Below, in pieces: positions 29,034 to 37,505 of a stretch of 64,000 bases of DNA. Origin of the DNA: an uncultured Actinomycetes bacterium (GTDB lineage: Bacteria; Actinomycetota; Acidimicrobiia; Acidimicrobiales; RAAP-2); assembly GCA_903830655.1 (NCBI GenBank), contig CAIKUQ010000044.1, forward strand, positions 62,001 through 126,000, read 5' to 3'. How positions within the stretch are numbered: position 1 is the first letter of the stretch; the number at the start of each line of letters is the position of its first letter. The notes under the pieces are model-generated. The model was not told the origin of the DNA. It made no database searches and saw only the letters and a program-made list of their open reading frames with translations. Position numbers and translations under genes: made by a program.

Positions 29034-31652
29034 CTAGCCCTTCGCGGCGGCCCAATTCTCGCCCCACTTCAAGGACACCTCTAGGGGAACCGTCAGGGCG
29101 GCTGCACCGGTCAAGGCCTCGATCATGATTGCGGCAACTTGCTCTTTCTCCTCTGGCGGGGCTTCGACGAGTACTTCGTCGTGCACCTGCAAGACCAAGC
29201 GAGCCTGGAGCCCAGCAGCGAAGAGGGCTCGATCGAGGCGCACCAGGGCTGATTTAAAAATGTCTGCAGCCAATCCCTGAATACCGGCATTCATCGCCTG
29301 GCGCTCGGCGGCAGCTTTTTGTGGCCCGACGGCCGTTGCGAGGTCGGGGAAAGGACGAATGCGACCAAATTCAGTGCGAGAAAAACCCTGGATACGAATC
29401 TCTTTAATTGTGTCATCCATGTATTTTTTCAAACTCGGGAATCCATCGAAGTACTTAGTCATCACTGACTTAGCCTCGCCCACTGAGATTCCCAAACGTT
29501 GACTCAATCCAAAGGCCTCCATGCCATAAGCCAGTCCGTAGGAAACTGCTTTCGCAATCTCTCGTTGTTCTGAGGAGACCTTATCTGTGGCAACACCAAA
29601 GACTGAAGCGGCGATAGTTCGGTGAACGTCCTCGCCTGAGGCAAAGGCCGCTAGCAGTCCAGAATCTTGCGAGAGATGCGCCAGAATTCGCAGTTCAATT
29701 TGGTTGTAGTCCGACACCGCCAATTGCCAGCCCTCTTGCGGTACGAACGCATAACGGAGTCTCCGGCCATCGGCAGATCGAACAGGAATGTTATGCAAGT
29801 TTGGATTTTCAGACGACAGCCGACCAGTCCGAGCGACAGTTTGGTTAAAGACAGCATGAATGCGGCCATCGGACCCAATTGAGTCAATGAGGGACGTGCC
29901 ATAAGTACTGCGTAGCTTCTCGACTTCGCGATAACGCAAAATGTTGTCAATAATTTTGTGCTCATCCCTAATGGCCTCGAGGGAAGCGGCATCAGTCGAG
30001 TAACCACTCTTAATCTTCTTGATCGGAGTGAGTTTTAGTTCTTCAAACAGCACGACCTGGAGTTGCATTGGAGAATTGACTTTGAAGGCATGCCCTGCAA
30101 TCTTTTGAATCTCGGAATCGAGCTGAGCGGCCTCGGAAGCAAATTCTTCAGATATACGCGACAGCAGTGTCCGGTCAACGCAGATGCCTCGCGCTTCCAT
30201 GCGCCCCAATACTGCCACGAGCGGAAGCTCAATCTCGCGGTACACGCGCGACAGCTCGAGTCGGTCAATTTCTGCTGCGAGGACCGGAAGGAGCCGAAGC
30301 ACCAGACTAATGTCGCGCTTCAACAATTCGTCGGGTGCCTGATCGGCGAACAGGCTCGCCGGACCATCCGAGCTGGTGACGTCTAAGAATCGGTGGGCGA
30401 TGTCTGCGAGCTGGTAGTTGCCAGATATCGCATCAATCAAAAAAGCCATGATGGTCGTGTCATCTGATGGCGCTCCGAGCTCTGCACCCATTTCACCAGC
30501 TTCGCGATACAGGTGCTTGATGTTGTGCCCTGCGAAAGAACAATCTTTCAGGGCCACGACGAGATCTTTGCTATCTGCGCAAACGAAGCTCATATTGCCT
30601 TCATTCGCTACCGCTACCCGGTGCTGCACCTCACTTACGACAATGCGGCCTTCAGCTGCCACAACCTCCGCGAGAGAACCGGCATCTTTGAGGGCGAAGC
30701 TTTTCTCGGTTTTCTTGGTCTTGGTCTCAACTGTTGCCTGGTTCGTGACCGACCCACCCAACAATCCCGCGCTCATCACTTTTTCGTAGCGCGCCCGCAT
30801 CGAATTCATCTCAAAGCGGTCGAAAAACGCCGCGACCTCTTGCCGGTCCCATCCTCCCATGTGCATTTCTTCAAGAGTGAAGTCAATCGGCACATCTCGA
30901 ACGAGGGTCATCAGCTTCACGTTGTTTCTTGCACGGTCCTCAAAACTAGCCAGGTTCTCTTTAAGTTTCGGCGTTAGGCCAGCCAGGTTTTTGTACAGCT
31001 CATCCATGTCTTTGAACTGCGCGAACAATTTGGCTGCCGTCTTTTCACCAACACCTGGCACTCCGGGCAAATTATCGGAGGTATCGCCCCGCAACGCCGC
31101 GAGCAAGACGTACCGCTTCGAATCTATGCCACAACGTTCAAAAATTCCCGCCTCGTCATACAAGGAGTAGTCAGAAACGCCTCTGCGGTTGTAGAGGACG
31201 CGAACATACGGGTCTTCGACCAATTGGAATGAATCACGGTCACCAGTGACAATTACTACTGGCATTTTGTGGTCGCGACCCCTGGTTGCCAACGTTGCGA
31301 GAACGTCGTCGGCCTCAAAGCTCGGTACTCCAATTACCGGGATGTGCAATACCTCACACAGCGAACGGATCAAATCAAACTGATGTTCAATTTCGACCGG
31401 CGTTTCGGCACGCCCACCCTTGTAGTCATCGGTCATCTCATGTCGGAAGGTCCCACCCGCTAGATCGAAGGCAACGGCGAGGGCCCTTGGGTTCTGGTCC
31501 TTGATCAATGTGAGGAGCATCGAGGCAAACCCATGCAACGCATTAGTGACGACCCCCTCAGAGGTTTGAATATCAGTCGAGAGAGCGTAGAAGGCTCGAA
31601 AGGCCAGGGACATTCCATCGAGCAGTAAGAGCGGACGATCCCTATCACTCAT
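29034..31652 (-). CDS. polA: DNA polymerase I
   Basis: A repair and Okazaki-fragment polymerase of about 872 residues. The N-terminal 5' nuclease domain (LLLDGMSLAFRAFYAL, then GDRDSFQLV and GVPGVGEKTAAKL) is intact. The middle 3'-5' exonuclease domain has lost its acidic residues: no DxE is present, and GHNIKHL replaces the expected N-x-K-x-D. Proofreading is therefore probably absent, as in other actinobacterial PolA. The polymerase domain has DYNQIELRILAHLS, AKAVSYGLAYGM (Tyr at the sugar-selectivity position) and VHDEVLVEAP. The start is ATG 31652, overlapping pdtaR by 8 bases, or GTG 31664. Confidence 0.96.
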   Translation of the reverse strand: MSDRDRPLLLLDGMSLAFRAFYALSTDIQTSEGVVTNALHGFASMLLTLIKDQNPRALAVAFDLAGGTFRHEMTDDYKGGRAETPVEIEHQFDLIRSLCEVLHIPVIGVPSFEADDVLATLATRGRDHKMPVVIVTGDRDSFQLVEDPYVRVLYNRRGVSDYSLYDEAGIFERCGIDSKRYVLLAALRGDTSDNLPGVPGVGEKTAAKLFAQFKDMDELYKNLAGLTPKLKENLASFEDRARNNVKLMTLVRDVPIDFTLEEMHMGGWDRQEVAAFFDRFEMNSMRARYEKVMSAGLLGGSVTNQATVETKTKKTEKSFALKDAGSLAEVVAAEGRIVVSEVQHRVAVANEGNMSFVCADSKDLVVALKDCSFAGHNIKHLYREAGEMGAELGAPSDDTTIMAFLIDAISGNYQLADIAHRFLDVTSSDGPASLFADQAPDELLKRDISLVLRLLPVLAAEIDRLELSRVYREIELPLVAVLGRMEARGICVDRTLLSRISEEFASEAAQLDSEIQKIAGHAFKVNSPMQLQVVLFEELKLTPIKKIKSGYSTDAASLEAIRDEHKIIDNILRYREVEKLRSTYGTSLIDSIGSDGRIHAVFNQTVARTGRLSSENPNLHNIPVRSADGRRLRYAFVPQEGWQLAVSDYNQIELRILAHLSQDSGLLAAFASGEDVHRTIAASVFGVATDKVSSEQREIAKAVSYGLAYGMEAFGLSQRLGISVGEAKSVMTKYFDGFPSLKKYMDDTIKEIRIQGFSRTEFGRIRPFPDLATAVGPQKAAAERQAMNAGIQGLAADIFKSALVRLDRALFAAGLQARLVLQVHDEVLVEAPPEEKEQVAAIMIEALTGAAALTVPLEVSLKWGENWAAAKG

Positions 31653-32208
31653 CGTTAGGCTCACTCACAATGCGTAAGGCTACATCGCGCATTCTCATCC
31701 GGTCTCGCATAGCGGTGCTCTGAATGGTGTCGAAGGCGGTTGGCTCGTCGATGCCTAACCGCGCCATAAGAAGCGTTTTGGCTTTGTTTACGAGAGCCCG
31801 CGTCTCGATCTTGTCATCCACGCCGTATTCGTTGCTTACCGTGTTGGATTCCGATTCGAGAATCCAATTGAGCTTTTGAATTACCTCATTGCCTTTGAAT
31901 GGTTTCACCAGATAGGCCACGACCCCGGCTGAGACAGCCTCTTCAATCAGAGCTCGTTGCGAGAACGCGGTCAATAAAACAACCGGAAGAGCAGATCCAA
32001 CCTCTCTGGCTACTTCAATACCATCCATCTCAGGCATTTTGATGTCCAATAGGGCCAAGTCAGGTTCTAGTTCTTTGATCAACGCAAGAGCGCTGAGGCC
32101 ATCGGATGCTTCGCCCACGACCGAGAAGCCTGCTCCTTCGAGCAGTTCTTTGAGGTCGAGGCGAATAATTGATTCATCATCAGCGATTACTAGGCGAAAT
32201 GGCGTCAC
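31645..32208 (-). CDS. pdtaR: ANTAR-domain response regulator (PdtaR type)
   Basis: A 187-residue response regulator whose output domain binds RNA. The receiver domain (about 4-120) has the acidic pair DDE, the phosphoacceptor in ALLDIKMPEMDG and the conserved lysine in YLVKPF. The C-terminal ANTAR domain (about 130-183) shows KTLLMARLGIDEPTAFDTIQ and MRMRDVALRIV. ANTAR proteins bind paired hairpins in mRNA to prevent termination. The start is best placed at GTG 32208, which overlaps the preceding stop as GTGA. Position beside polA matches Rv1626 of M. tuberculosis. Its sensor kinase is not in the window. Confidence 0.92.
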   Translation of the reverse strand: MTPFRLVIADDESIIRLDLKELLEGAGFSVVGEASDGLSALALIKELEPDLALLDIKMPEMDGIEVAREVGSALPVVLLTAFSQRALIEEAVSAGVVAYLVKPFKGNEVIQKLNWILESESNTVSNEYGVDDKIETRALVNKAKTLLMARLGIDEPTAFDTIQSTAMRDRMRMRDVALRIVSEPNDE

Positions 32209-32495
32209 TGGCCGGGAACCCAATCCCTGAGCAGTTCGTCACGCTTGCGAATCAGTTGAAGCACATCTTCACGACGACGGTGCATCTCGGTCTCAGCGAC
32301 TTGTACGTGCCGCAACAGTTCTTCGTACTCTTTCGTCTGGAGTGGCGTTTCAGCCACGAGCGCGCGAATTCGAACCTCTTCTAAGTTCTCTCGCCAAAGG
32401 GCCACCTGTTCTTCGAGAATCCGCAAGCTTTCTCGCGACAACAAAAGTTGGCGCTGCACTCCATCGATATGACGTTTTTCCGAGCGCGTGGTCAT
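32205..32495 (-). CDS. Small coiled-coil protein of unknown function
   Basis: A 96-residue, strongly charged and almost entirely helical protein. Leucine-rich heptads run from about residue 15 to 90 (LRILEEQVALWRENLEEV, then VQVAETEMHRRREDV), consistent with a two-helix coiled coil. No signal peptide, membrane segment or cysteine is visible. The ATG overlaps the menC stop (ATGA) and its stop overlaps the pdtaR start (GTGA), so it is translated between them. I do not recognise the family. The tight position next to an RNA-binding response regulator makes a partner role possible but unproven. Confidence 0.8.
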   Translation of the reverse strand: MTTRSEKRHIDGVQRQLLLSRESLRILEEQVALWRENLEEVRIRALVAETPLQTKEYEELLRHVQVAETEMHRRREDVLQLIRKRDELLRDWVPGQ

Positions 32496-33547
32496 ACTGA
32501 AATTGTAGAGTGAGCGACTTCTCGACAGCGGCTCAAAAACTCCTGTGTTGGGGCCAAGCCCAGACCGTACTTCTCGCCCACCCAATCCGTCGATGTCGTA
32601 CTGCGAGTAATCACCGGGGATATGTCGCTCGCTTCTGGCGTAATTGAGGCGGCCAGGATCTTGTTCGTGTGGCGGGCCAGTGGTGACTCAAAAAATCCAC
32701 CCACGTAGGTTTGGAGCCCCAAATCTTTCGCCGTCAGCGCCAGCGCTCGGGCGTTCGCGTATCCGCCGACTCGAGCCGGCTTAATACACAGCAGGCTGGC
32801 GGCGTCGTGACGAGCAATCAGCCTGACGTCATTGAGAGTGCGGACGCCCTCATCTAATGAGACTCTGCAACTCACTTCACGAGCCAGGAGCGCGTGGTCA
32901 ACAAGGTTTCCCGGCGCGAATGGCTGTTCCACCACATCAACAACATCACCCAAGGTATCGACCAGTTCAATTACCTGGTGAAGGCTGTGGGCTCCGCAAT
33001 TGAAGTCCAGGAGGATTGGTACAGGGAGCGCCTGCACCAGAGAGATCGTTTCAGCGTCCAGCCCGTGCCGTCCTACCTTGATACGTAGGCGCTTCGCCCC
33101 GGGTGAACTCAACCACCTAGAAGAATCCGAGCCGGACATGGTCACTTGGAAAGGAGTCTCGAATTTTGGCTCCCATAGTTCGCCCAAACTCTTTTGTGTT
33201 TGCTTTAATTCCAGATCCAGCACCGCCATCTCCAAGAGCGTGCCGGCGAAGGCTGCGCTGGACCTCGATCCGGAAAAGCGCGCGACCCTAAACCAGGGCG
33301 GTGCTCCACCCTCTCGCACCACTACTTCACGAAAAGTGTCGCAGAGGCGGTTTGTCCACTCGGCGAGAACGTCAGTGACACCCGCGTCACCGTTGAGTTC
33401 TACTGGCTGAGGAGCGATTTCTCCGTGTCCAAACAACCCGTCGTGTTCTAACTCAAGGTACAGGTGTTCGCGAGCACTATGAACCTGCGAAGAAGTGCTA
33501 ATTGGCACCAACAATTCCTCTGAATTGCTCAACAGTCTCCATCGCAT
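32492..33547 (-). CDS. menC: o-Succinylbenzoate synthase (enolase superfamily)
   Basis: Dehydrates SHCHC to o-succinylbenzoate in menaquinone synthesis. The 351-residue protein has the enolase-superfamily barrel motifs RIKVGR (catalytic Lys), LLDFN, VVEQPF and SLDE (metal ligands), CIKPARVGG (second Lys) and VGGFFESPLAR. The start is taken as ATG 33547 because a TAAGGT box lies exactly six bases upstream; GTG 33553 is two codons earlier. Other superfamily members, such as dipeptide epimerases, look similar, but menF and menG are also in this window, which supports MenC. Confidence 0.87.
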   Translation of the reverse strand: MRWRLLSNSEELLVPISTSSQVHSAREHLYLELEHDGLFGHGEIAPQPVELNGDAGVTDVLAEWTNRLCDTFREVVVREGGAPPWFRVARFSGSRSSAAFAGTLLEMAVLDLELKQTQKSLGELWEPKFETPFQVTMSGSDSSRWLSSPGAKRLRIKVGRHGLDAETISLVQALPVPILLDFNCGAHSLHQVIELVDTLGDVVDVVEQPFAPGNLVDHALLAREVSCRVSLDEGVRTLNDVRLIARHDAASLLCIKPARVGGYANARALALTAKDLGLQTYVGGFFESPLARHTNKILAASITPEASDISPVITRSTTSTDWVGEKYGLGLAPTQEFLSRCREVAHSTISV

Positions 33548-33553
33548 AGTCAC

Positions 33554-33559
33554 ACCTTA
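33554..33559 (-). promoter_or_regulatory. Predicted -10 box of leaderless menC promoter
   Basis: TAAGGT on the minus strand followed by GTGACT and ATG 33547. It would also transcribe the coiled-coil gene, pdtaR and polA. It lies back to back with the tRNA-Leu(CAA) promoter. Confidence 0.5.
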
Positions 33560-33569
33560 GAGTTCTTGG

Positions 33570-33575
33570 TATCCT
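33570..33575 (+). promoter_or_regulatory. Predicted -10 box of tRNA-Leu(CAA)
   Basis: TATCCT ends ten bases before the mature 5' end of the tRNA, the same spacing as for tRNA-Leu(GAG). Run-through could also supply the fab genes downstream. Confidence 0.4.
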
Positions 33576-33584
33576 GTACGCGCA

Positions 33585-33667
33585 GCCCGGATGGCGGAAT
33601 GGCAGACGCGGAGGACTCAAAATCCTTTGCTCGAGAGGGCGTGTGGGTTCGAGTCCCACTCTGGGCA
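33585..33667 (+). tRNA. tRNA-Leu (anticodon CAA)
   Basis: A class II tRNA with acceptor stem GCCCGGA/TCTGGGC (one G-U pair), anticodon stem GAGGA/TCCTT around the loop CTCAAAA (anticodon CAA, reading UUG), a long variable arm, and T arm GTGGG-TTCGAGT-CCCAC. The discriminator is A and no CCA is encoded (CGC follows), unlike the other tRNA-Leu in this window. It ends 35 bases before the fabD start on the same strand. Confidence 0.96.
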
Positions 33668-33702
33668 CGCTGCATATTGGAGGGATTGTGGGAGAGACCG
33701 TT

Positions 33703-34608
33703 ATGCGTAATGACATCGTCGCATTATTCCCCGGACAAGGTTCACTGGCCAGCGGAGCCGGTATTGCCTGGCGCGACTCGAAGCACTGGTCGATCCTGAG
33801 CGAGATCTCCCAGGCGGCCAATACGGACGTTGAGTACTTGCTCTTAGAAGCCAGTGGTGATGAGCTCGTCCGCACAGACAACGCTCAAATAGCCACTTTC
33901 GCGCTTTCAATCATTGGCTTCCGAGAACTCTGCGACACTGGCATATTGCCCCGCTACTTACTCGGACATTCTCTCGGTGAATTTTCCGCTCTCGTGGCTG
34001 CGGGACTACTCACCCTCACCGATGGTGCTCATCTAATCGGCATGCGTGGCCGCGCCATGGCCGAGGCTGCAGAACTATCCAACGGCACCATGATTGCGGT
34101 CATGGGGGCCGAAGAGGGCGCTCGGGAGAACCTCGACGGTCTCGAAGGGGTCTGGGTCGCCAACATAAATGGCACTGGCCAAATCGTTCTATCGGGGACC
34201 CGAGCTGGTCTGGATTACGTCCTGGCCAATCACAAAGCATTGGGCTGGAAGCGGGCGACTCCCCTCCCCGTGGGAGGCGCCTTCCACTCACCTTTGATGG
34301 CGAGCGCGCAAGCAGCGCTCGATGGCGGTTTAGCCAATGTGGCTTGGGGATCTACCGGCCACATAGTTATCGCCAATGTTGACGGTGCAGAACACACGCT
34401 CGCTAGCGACTGGCAATCACTGCTCAGTCGTCAGATGACCTCGCCCGTGCAATTTCTTGACGCTACATTGGCTCTACCATCCAGTGTGACCTCGACAATT
34501 GAAATGCCACCCGCCGGAGTTCTAACTGGTCTGACTAAGAGAATTCGCGAATTCCAGATACAGATTTCACCAAGCAGTGTTCAAGAAATGAGAGAGGTTT
34601 CACTATGA
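33703..34608 (+). CDS. fabD: Malonyl-CoA:ACP transacylase
   Basis: Loads malonate onto acyl carrier protein for fatty acid synthesis. The 301 residues start with VALFPGQGS, have the nucleophile in LLGHSLGEFSAL and the catalytic histidine in GGAFHSPLM. GGAGAG precedes the ATG at 33703; a GTG five codons earlier at 33688 has GGAGG at shorter spacing and is a real alternative. The frame is open back into the tRNA, but that part is not protein. First gene of fabD-fabG-acpP-fabF; fabH, often next to fabD, is missing. Confidence 0.95.
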   Translation: MRNDIVALFPGQGSLASGAGIAWRDSKHWSILSEISQAANTDVEYLLLEASGDELVRTDNAQIATFALSIIGFRELCDTGILPRYLLGHSLGEFSALVAAGLLTLTDGAHLIGMRGRAMAEAAELSNGTMIAVMGAEEGARENLDGLEGVWVANINGTGQIVLSGTRAGLDYVLANHKALGWKRATPLPVGGAFHSPLMASAQAALDGGLANVAWGSTGHIVIANVDGAEHTLASDWQSLLSRQMTSPVQFLDATLALPSSVTSTIEMPPAGVLTGLTKRIREFQIQISPSSVQEMREVSL

Positions 34609-35309
34609 GTCGTCACGTAATCATCACCGGCGCGAGTCGGGGCATTGGAGCGGCCATTGCGCAGCACTTCGTGGACTTGGGTGACACTGTCGTTGGCATT
34701 TCTCGCTCCGGAGATGCCCCCGCAGGATGCGCAAAGAGTTTCGCAGTTGATGTCTCGAATTCCGAAGAGGTGAATGCGGCGTTTAAAACCTCCATCGAGA
34801 ATTTCGGTCCAATCGATGTCCTGGTCGCCAACGCGGGCATCACTAAAGATGGCTTGGCAATGCGCATGAGTGACGAGCAGTGGCGAGATGTGTTGTCTAT
34901 CAATCTTGATGGCGCCTTTTTCTGTGCCCGCGCGGCCATCGCCTCAATGATTAAGTCCCGTTCCGGTTCCATAATTTTTATATCCTCCATTAGTCCCTTC
35001 GTGGGCAATCCCGGACAGGCGAATTACGCGGCTTCTAAGGCCGGAGTTGTGGGACTTGCTCGTTCGTTAGCCACCGAGGTAGCGGGGCGTGGAGTTACCG
35101 TCAACGTTGTTGCGCCAGGCTTGATCGATACCGATATGACCGCCGACATTGGTGCGGCCCGCGACGCAATGATGGCGATGATACCGATGGGTAAAAGTGG
35201 GCAGCCCGATGACATCGCAGGGGTTGTTGGGTTCCTCGCCAGTAACTCTTCGCGTTATGTCACCGGTCAAGTAATCGCTGTCGACGGTGGCATGTCGATG
35301 GGTTTGTAA
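34605..35309 (+). CDS. fabG: 3-oxoacyl-ACP reductase
   Basis: An NADPH-dependent short-chain dehydrogenase that reduces the 3-ketoacyl intermediate in type II fatty acid synthesis. TGASRGIGAAIA at about residues 7-18 binds the cofactor, followed by NAGIT, the catalytic serine in ISSISP, and YAASKAG with the Tyr-Lys pair. VAPGLIDTDM and the C-terminal YVTGQVIAVDGGMSM are typical of FabG. It has 234 residues. The start overlaps fabD as ATGA. Confidence 0.95.
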   Translation: MSRHVIITGASRGIGAAIAQHFVDLGDTVVGISRSGDAPAGCAKSFAVDVSNSEEVNAAFKTSIENFGPIDVLVANAGITKDGLAMRMSDEQWRDVLSINLDGAFFCARAAIASMIKSRSGSIIFISSISPFVGNPGQANYAASKAGVVGLARSLATEVAGRGVTVNVVAPGLIDTDMTADIGAARDAMMAMIPMGKSGQPDDIAGVVGFLASNSSRYVTGQVIAVDGGMSMGL

Positions 35310-35334
35310 TACCCACTTGGCGCAGCTAGTTCGG

Positions 35335-35340
35335 TAAGAT
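35335..35340 (+). promoter_or_regulatory. Predicted -10 box of acpP
   Basis: TAAGAT in the 61-base gap after fabG would give acpP and fabF their own transcript, with a leader of about 24 bases carrying AAGGA before the acpP ATG. No -35 at standard spacing was seen. An extra acpP promoter would fit the high demand for this protein. Confidence 0.4.
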
Positions 35341-35370
35341 GGACACTCAGAAACCGCACGAAGGATAAAT

Positions 35371-35610
35371 ATGGACCGCAACGAAGCTTTCGCAAAATTT
35401 ACGCAGAACTGTGTTGACGTTTTGGCCGTCGACGCCAGCAAAGTCACCATGGAGGCGTCATTCGCTGACGACTTGGGCGCCGACAGTCTCGACCTAGTCG
35501 AGCTCGTGATGGCTCTTGAAGAAACCTTCAACATCGAAGTCGCTGAAGATGAGCTCAAGAACATCGGTATCGTCGGCCAAGCTTTCGAACTGATCTACGC
35601 CAAGCTCTAA
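35371..35610 (+). CDS. acpP: Acyl carrier protein
   Basis: A 79-residue acidic four-helix protein that carries growing acyl chains. The phosphopantetheine attachment serine is in [10 protein letters not shown] near residue 36. AAGGA lies at good spacing before the ATG. It is the third gene of the fab cluster, and its stop is directly followed by the fabF start with no gap. Confidence 0.97.
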   Translation: MDRNEAFAKFTQNCVDVLAVDASKVTMEASFADDLGADSLDLVELVMALEETFNIEVAEDELKNIGIVGQAFELIYAKL

Positions 35611-36807
35611 GTGCGAATTGGCATCACCTCGTCGGGTCCCCTGCAAGGACGCCGAGTAGCGGTAACGGGTTTAGGCGCACTCACGTGCCTCGGCGTAGGC
35701 GTTGAAGCACTCTGGGAAGCCATTCAGTCTCCGGAAGCCCCCACCTCAAAGCGATTGGGTGAATTTGACGCCAGTCACATCGGAGGACCAAAAGAGCTTC
35801 GTCGTCTCGACCCCTTCACCCTCTACGGACTGGTGGCCGCGGACGAGGCCTGGCGCGACTCGGGGCTAACCTCACCCATCGTTGACGGTGGATCTATTGT
35901 GACCACCGGCATTGGAGGACTGCAAACAGTTCTCGAACAGGTTAATACCCTGAACACCAAAGGTCCGGCAAGAGTGTCGCCGTTCATGGTCCCTATGATG
36001 ATGCCCAACGCCGCCACGGCAGCCGTGTCCATGCGTTTTGGTCTGGGCGGGCCCGCCGAGACCGTGACTACGGCTTGCGCGGCGGGAACCCACGCCATTG
36101 GCAACGCGGCTCGACTTGTGGCTTCCGGACGATGCTCGGTCGCTCTGGCCGGTGGCGCTGAAGCGGTTATGGTCGAAATTGCCGAGAGCGGCTTCAGAAA
36201 CATGACAGCTCTGTCGAACACCGATTTATCTCGACCCTTCGATGTTGATCGTGATGGCTTCGTCATGGGTGAGGGTGCCGGGGTTATGGTCCTAGAAGAC
36301 TGGGACCACGCGGTCGCGCGTGGGGCCACAATCTACGCCGAAGTAATTGGTGCCGCGTCAACCGCGGACGCCCACCACATCACTGCTCCAGACCCTGAGG
36401 GCAATGGTGCGATTCGTTGCATGGAGCTTGCTCTGGCGGACGCTGACATTTCCGCCGGTGAAGTCAGTCACATTAACGCTCACGGTACTTCAACGCCGCT
36501 AAATGATCTCGCCGAATCAGTCGCCATGCGACATGTCTTTGCCAATAAGGTTCCCCCGGTGACTTCGGTTAAGGGGCATCTAGGCCACTCACTTTCGGCC
36601 GCTGGTGCACTCGAGGGTGTAGTTTCCGTATTGACGCTACGTCATCAGATGATTCCACCCACTGCGGGAACCGTCAATGTAGACCCCGCTATCGGTCTAG
36701 ACGTTGTGACAAAATCGCCACGCCCAGGAAGCTACGACGTAGTTTTGTCAAATTCTTTCGGATTTGGTGGGCACAACGGAAGTGTAATCTTCCGGCGCGT
36801 TCACTAA
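35611..36807 (+). CDS. fabF: 3-oxoacyl-ACP synthase II
   Basis: Condenses malonyl-ACP with acyl-ACP to elongate fatty acids. The 398 residues have the thiolase fold with catalytic Cys in TACAAGTHAIG, first His in NAHGTSTPLND, and the Lys-His motif in KGHLGHSLSAAGALEG. The C-terminal SNSFGFGGHN is diagnostic. The start is GTG 35611, directly after the acpP stop; translation probably couples to acpP, since no separate ribosome site is visible beyond the acpP end. It faces the TrpF-like gene with only five bases between stops. Confidence 0.96.
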   Translation: MRIGITSSGPLQGRRVAVTGLGALTCLGVGVEALWEAIQSPEAPTSKRLGEFDASHIGGPKELRRLDPFTLYGLVAADEAWRDSGLTSPIVDGGSIVTTGIGGLQTVLEQVNTLNTKGPARVSPFMVPMMMPNAATAAVSMRFGLGGPAETVTTACAAGTHAIGNAARLVASGRCSVALAGGAEAVMVEIAESGFRNMTALSNTDLSRPFDVDRDGFVMGEGAGVMVLEDWDHAVARGATIYAEVIGAASTADAHHITAPDPEGNGAIRCMELALADADISAGEVSHINAHGTSTPLNDLAESVAMRHVFANKVPPVTSVKGHLGHSLSAAGALEGVVSVLTLRHQMIPPTAGTVNVDPAIGLDVVTKSPRPGSYDVVLSNSFGFGGHNGSVIFRRVH

Positions 36808-36812
36808 CTTTT

Positions 36813-37469
36813 CTATTCGAAGAACCCTTGTCGTCGGTCGACATAGGAGTTCTCGAAGGCCCATTTCGCGTTATAGATGAAATCCGCCATTATTGCTGGA
36901 TCCATTTCCCCTGGCGCGTTTTCTACTCCACTGCGAACATCCACGCCCCACACTGGGTAGTTCTGCACAACGTCCACCACGTTGTCTACGTTTAGTCCAC
37001 CAGAAGCGATAAGTGGCGTGAAATGTTCATAACTGGAGATGAAATCTAGGGATTCGACCAGTTCTTGGCGAGTGTCCGTTTCCGGAAGCAAGAGGTAATC
37101 ACACTCTTCAGCCGCGGACAAGGCAGATTGAACCGATGGGGCCATGCGCATAACAGTTCGAACCCGCTCACTGATATAGCCCACAGCTCCTGGAGACACC
37201 GGCCCATCGAGCTGGACTCCTGAAAGTCCGACGCTATTAGCAATCTCGACCACGTGCTTAGGCGTATCACCGCGGAAGACTCCAACCGTGAGAGCCCCGA
37301 CCGGCAATCGGTGGACAATTTCCATGGCCAGTTGCGGCGTTACCTGGCGCACACCAGAACTGAACTCAAAACCAACAACCGAAGCCCCTAGACCAATCGC
37401 CAAAAGCGCATCTTGCTCGTTCGTGATTCCGGAGACTTTGATTAGTAGTCCATCCAATTCAAAACGCAT
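36813..37469 (-). CDS. TrpF-like (phosphoribosylanthranilate isomerase family) protein lacking catalytic residues
   Basis: A 218-residue (beta/alpha)8-barrel protein clearly related to TrpF. KVSGITNEQDAL at 11-22 matches the family's KICGIT opening, and SGGLN (156-160) and VDVRSGVE (176-183) match the phosphate-binding C-terminal loops. However, the catalytic-base Cys is Ser13. The strand bearing the catalytic Asp reads LLLPE (126-130), with Pro where Asp is expected, and the glycine-rich GGSGKTF-like loop after it is missing. Normal isomerase activity is doubtful. GGAGGT six bases before ATG 37469 makes the start secure. It is not in a trp operon, and Actinobacteria often use PriA for this step. 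Confidence 0.75.
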   Translation of the reverse strand: MRFELDGLLIKVSGITNEQDALLAIGLGASVVGFEFSSGVRQVTPQLAMEIVHRLPVGALTVGVFRGDTPKHVVEIANSVGLSGVQLDGPVSPGAVGYISERVRTVMRMAPSVQSALSAAEECDYLLLPETDTRQELVESLDFISSYEHFTPLIASGGLNVDNVVDVVQNYPVWGVDVRSGVENAPGEMDPAIMADFIYNAKWAFENSYVDRRQGFFE

Positions 37470-37505
37470 GTGAAACCTCCATCACTAAATCGTACTGATT
37501 GCCTG

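Noticed and set aside
35823-36329. Open frames antisense to fabF (also 35067-35564 over fabG and acpP)
   Set aside because: Both mirror well-conserved fab genes and have low-complexity Ala/Ser/Pro-rich products; no independent support.
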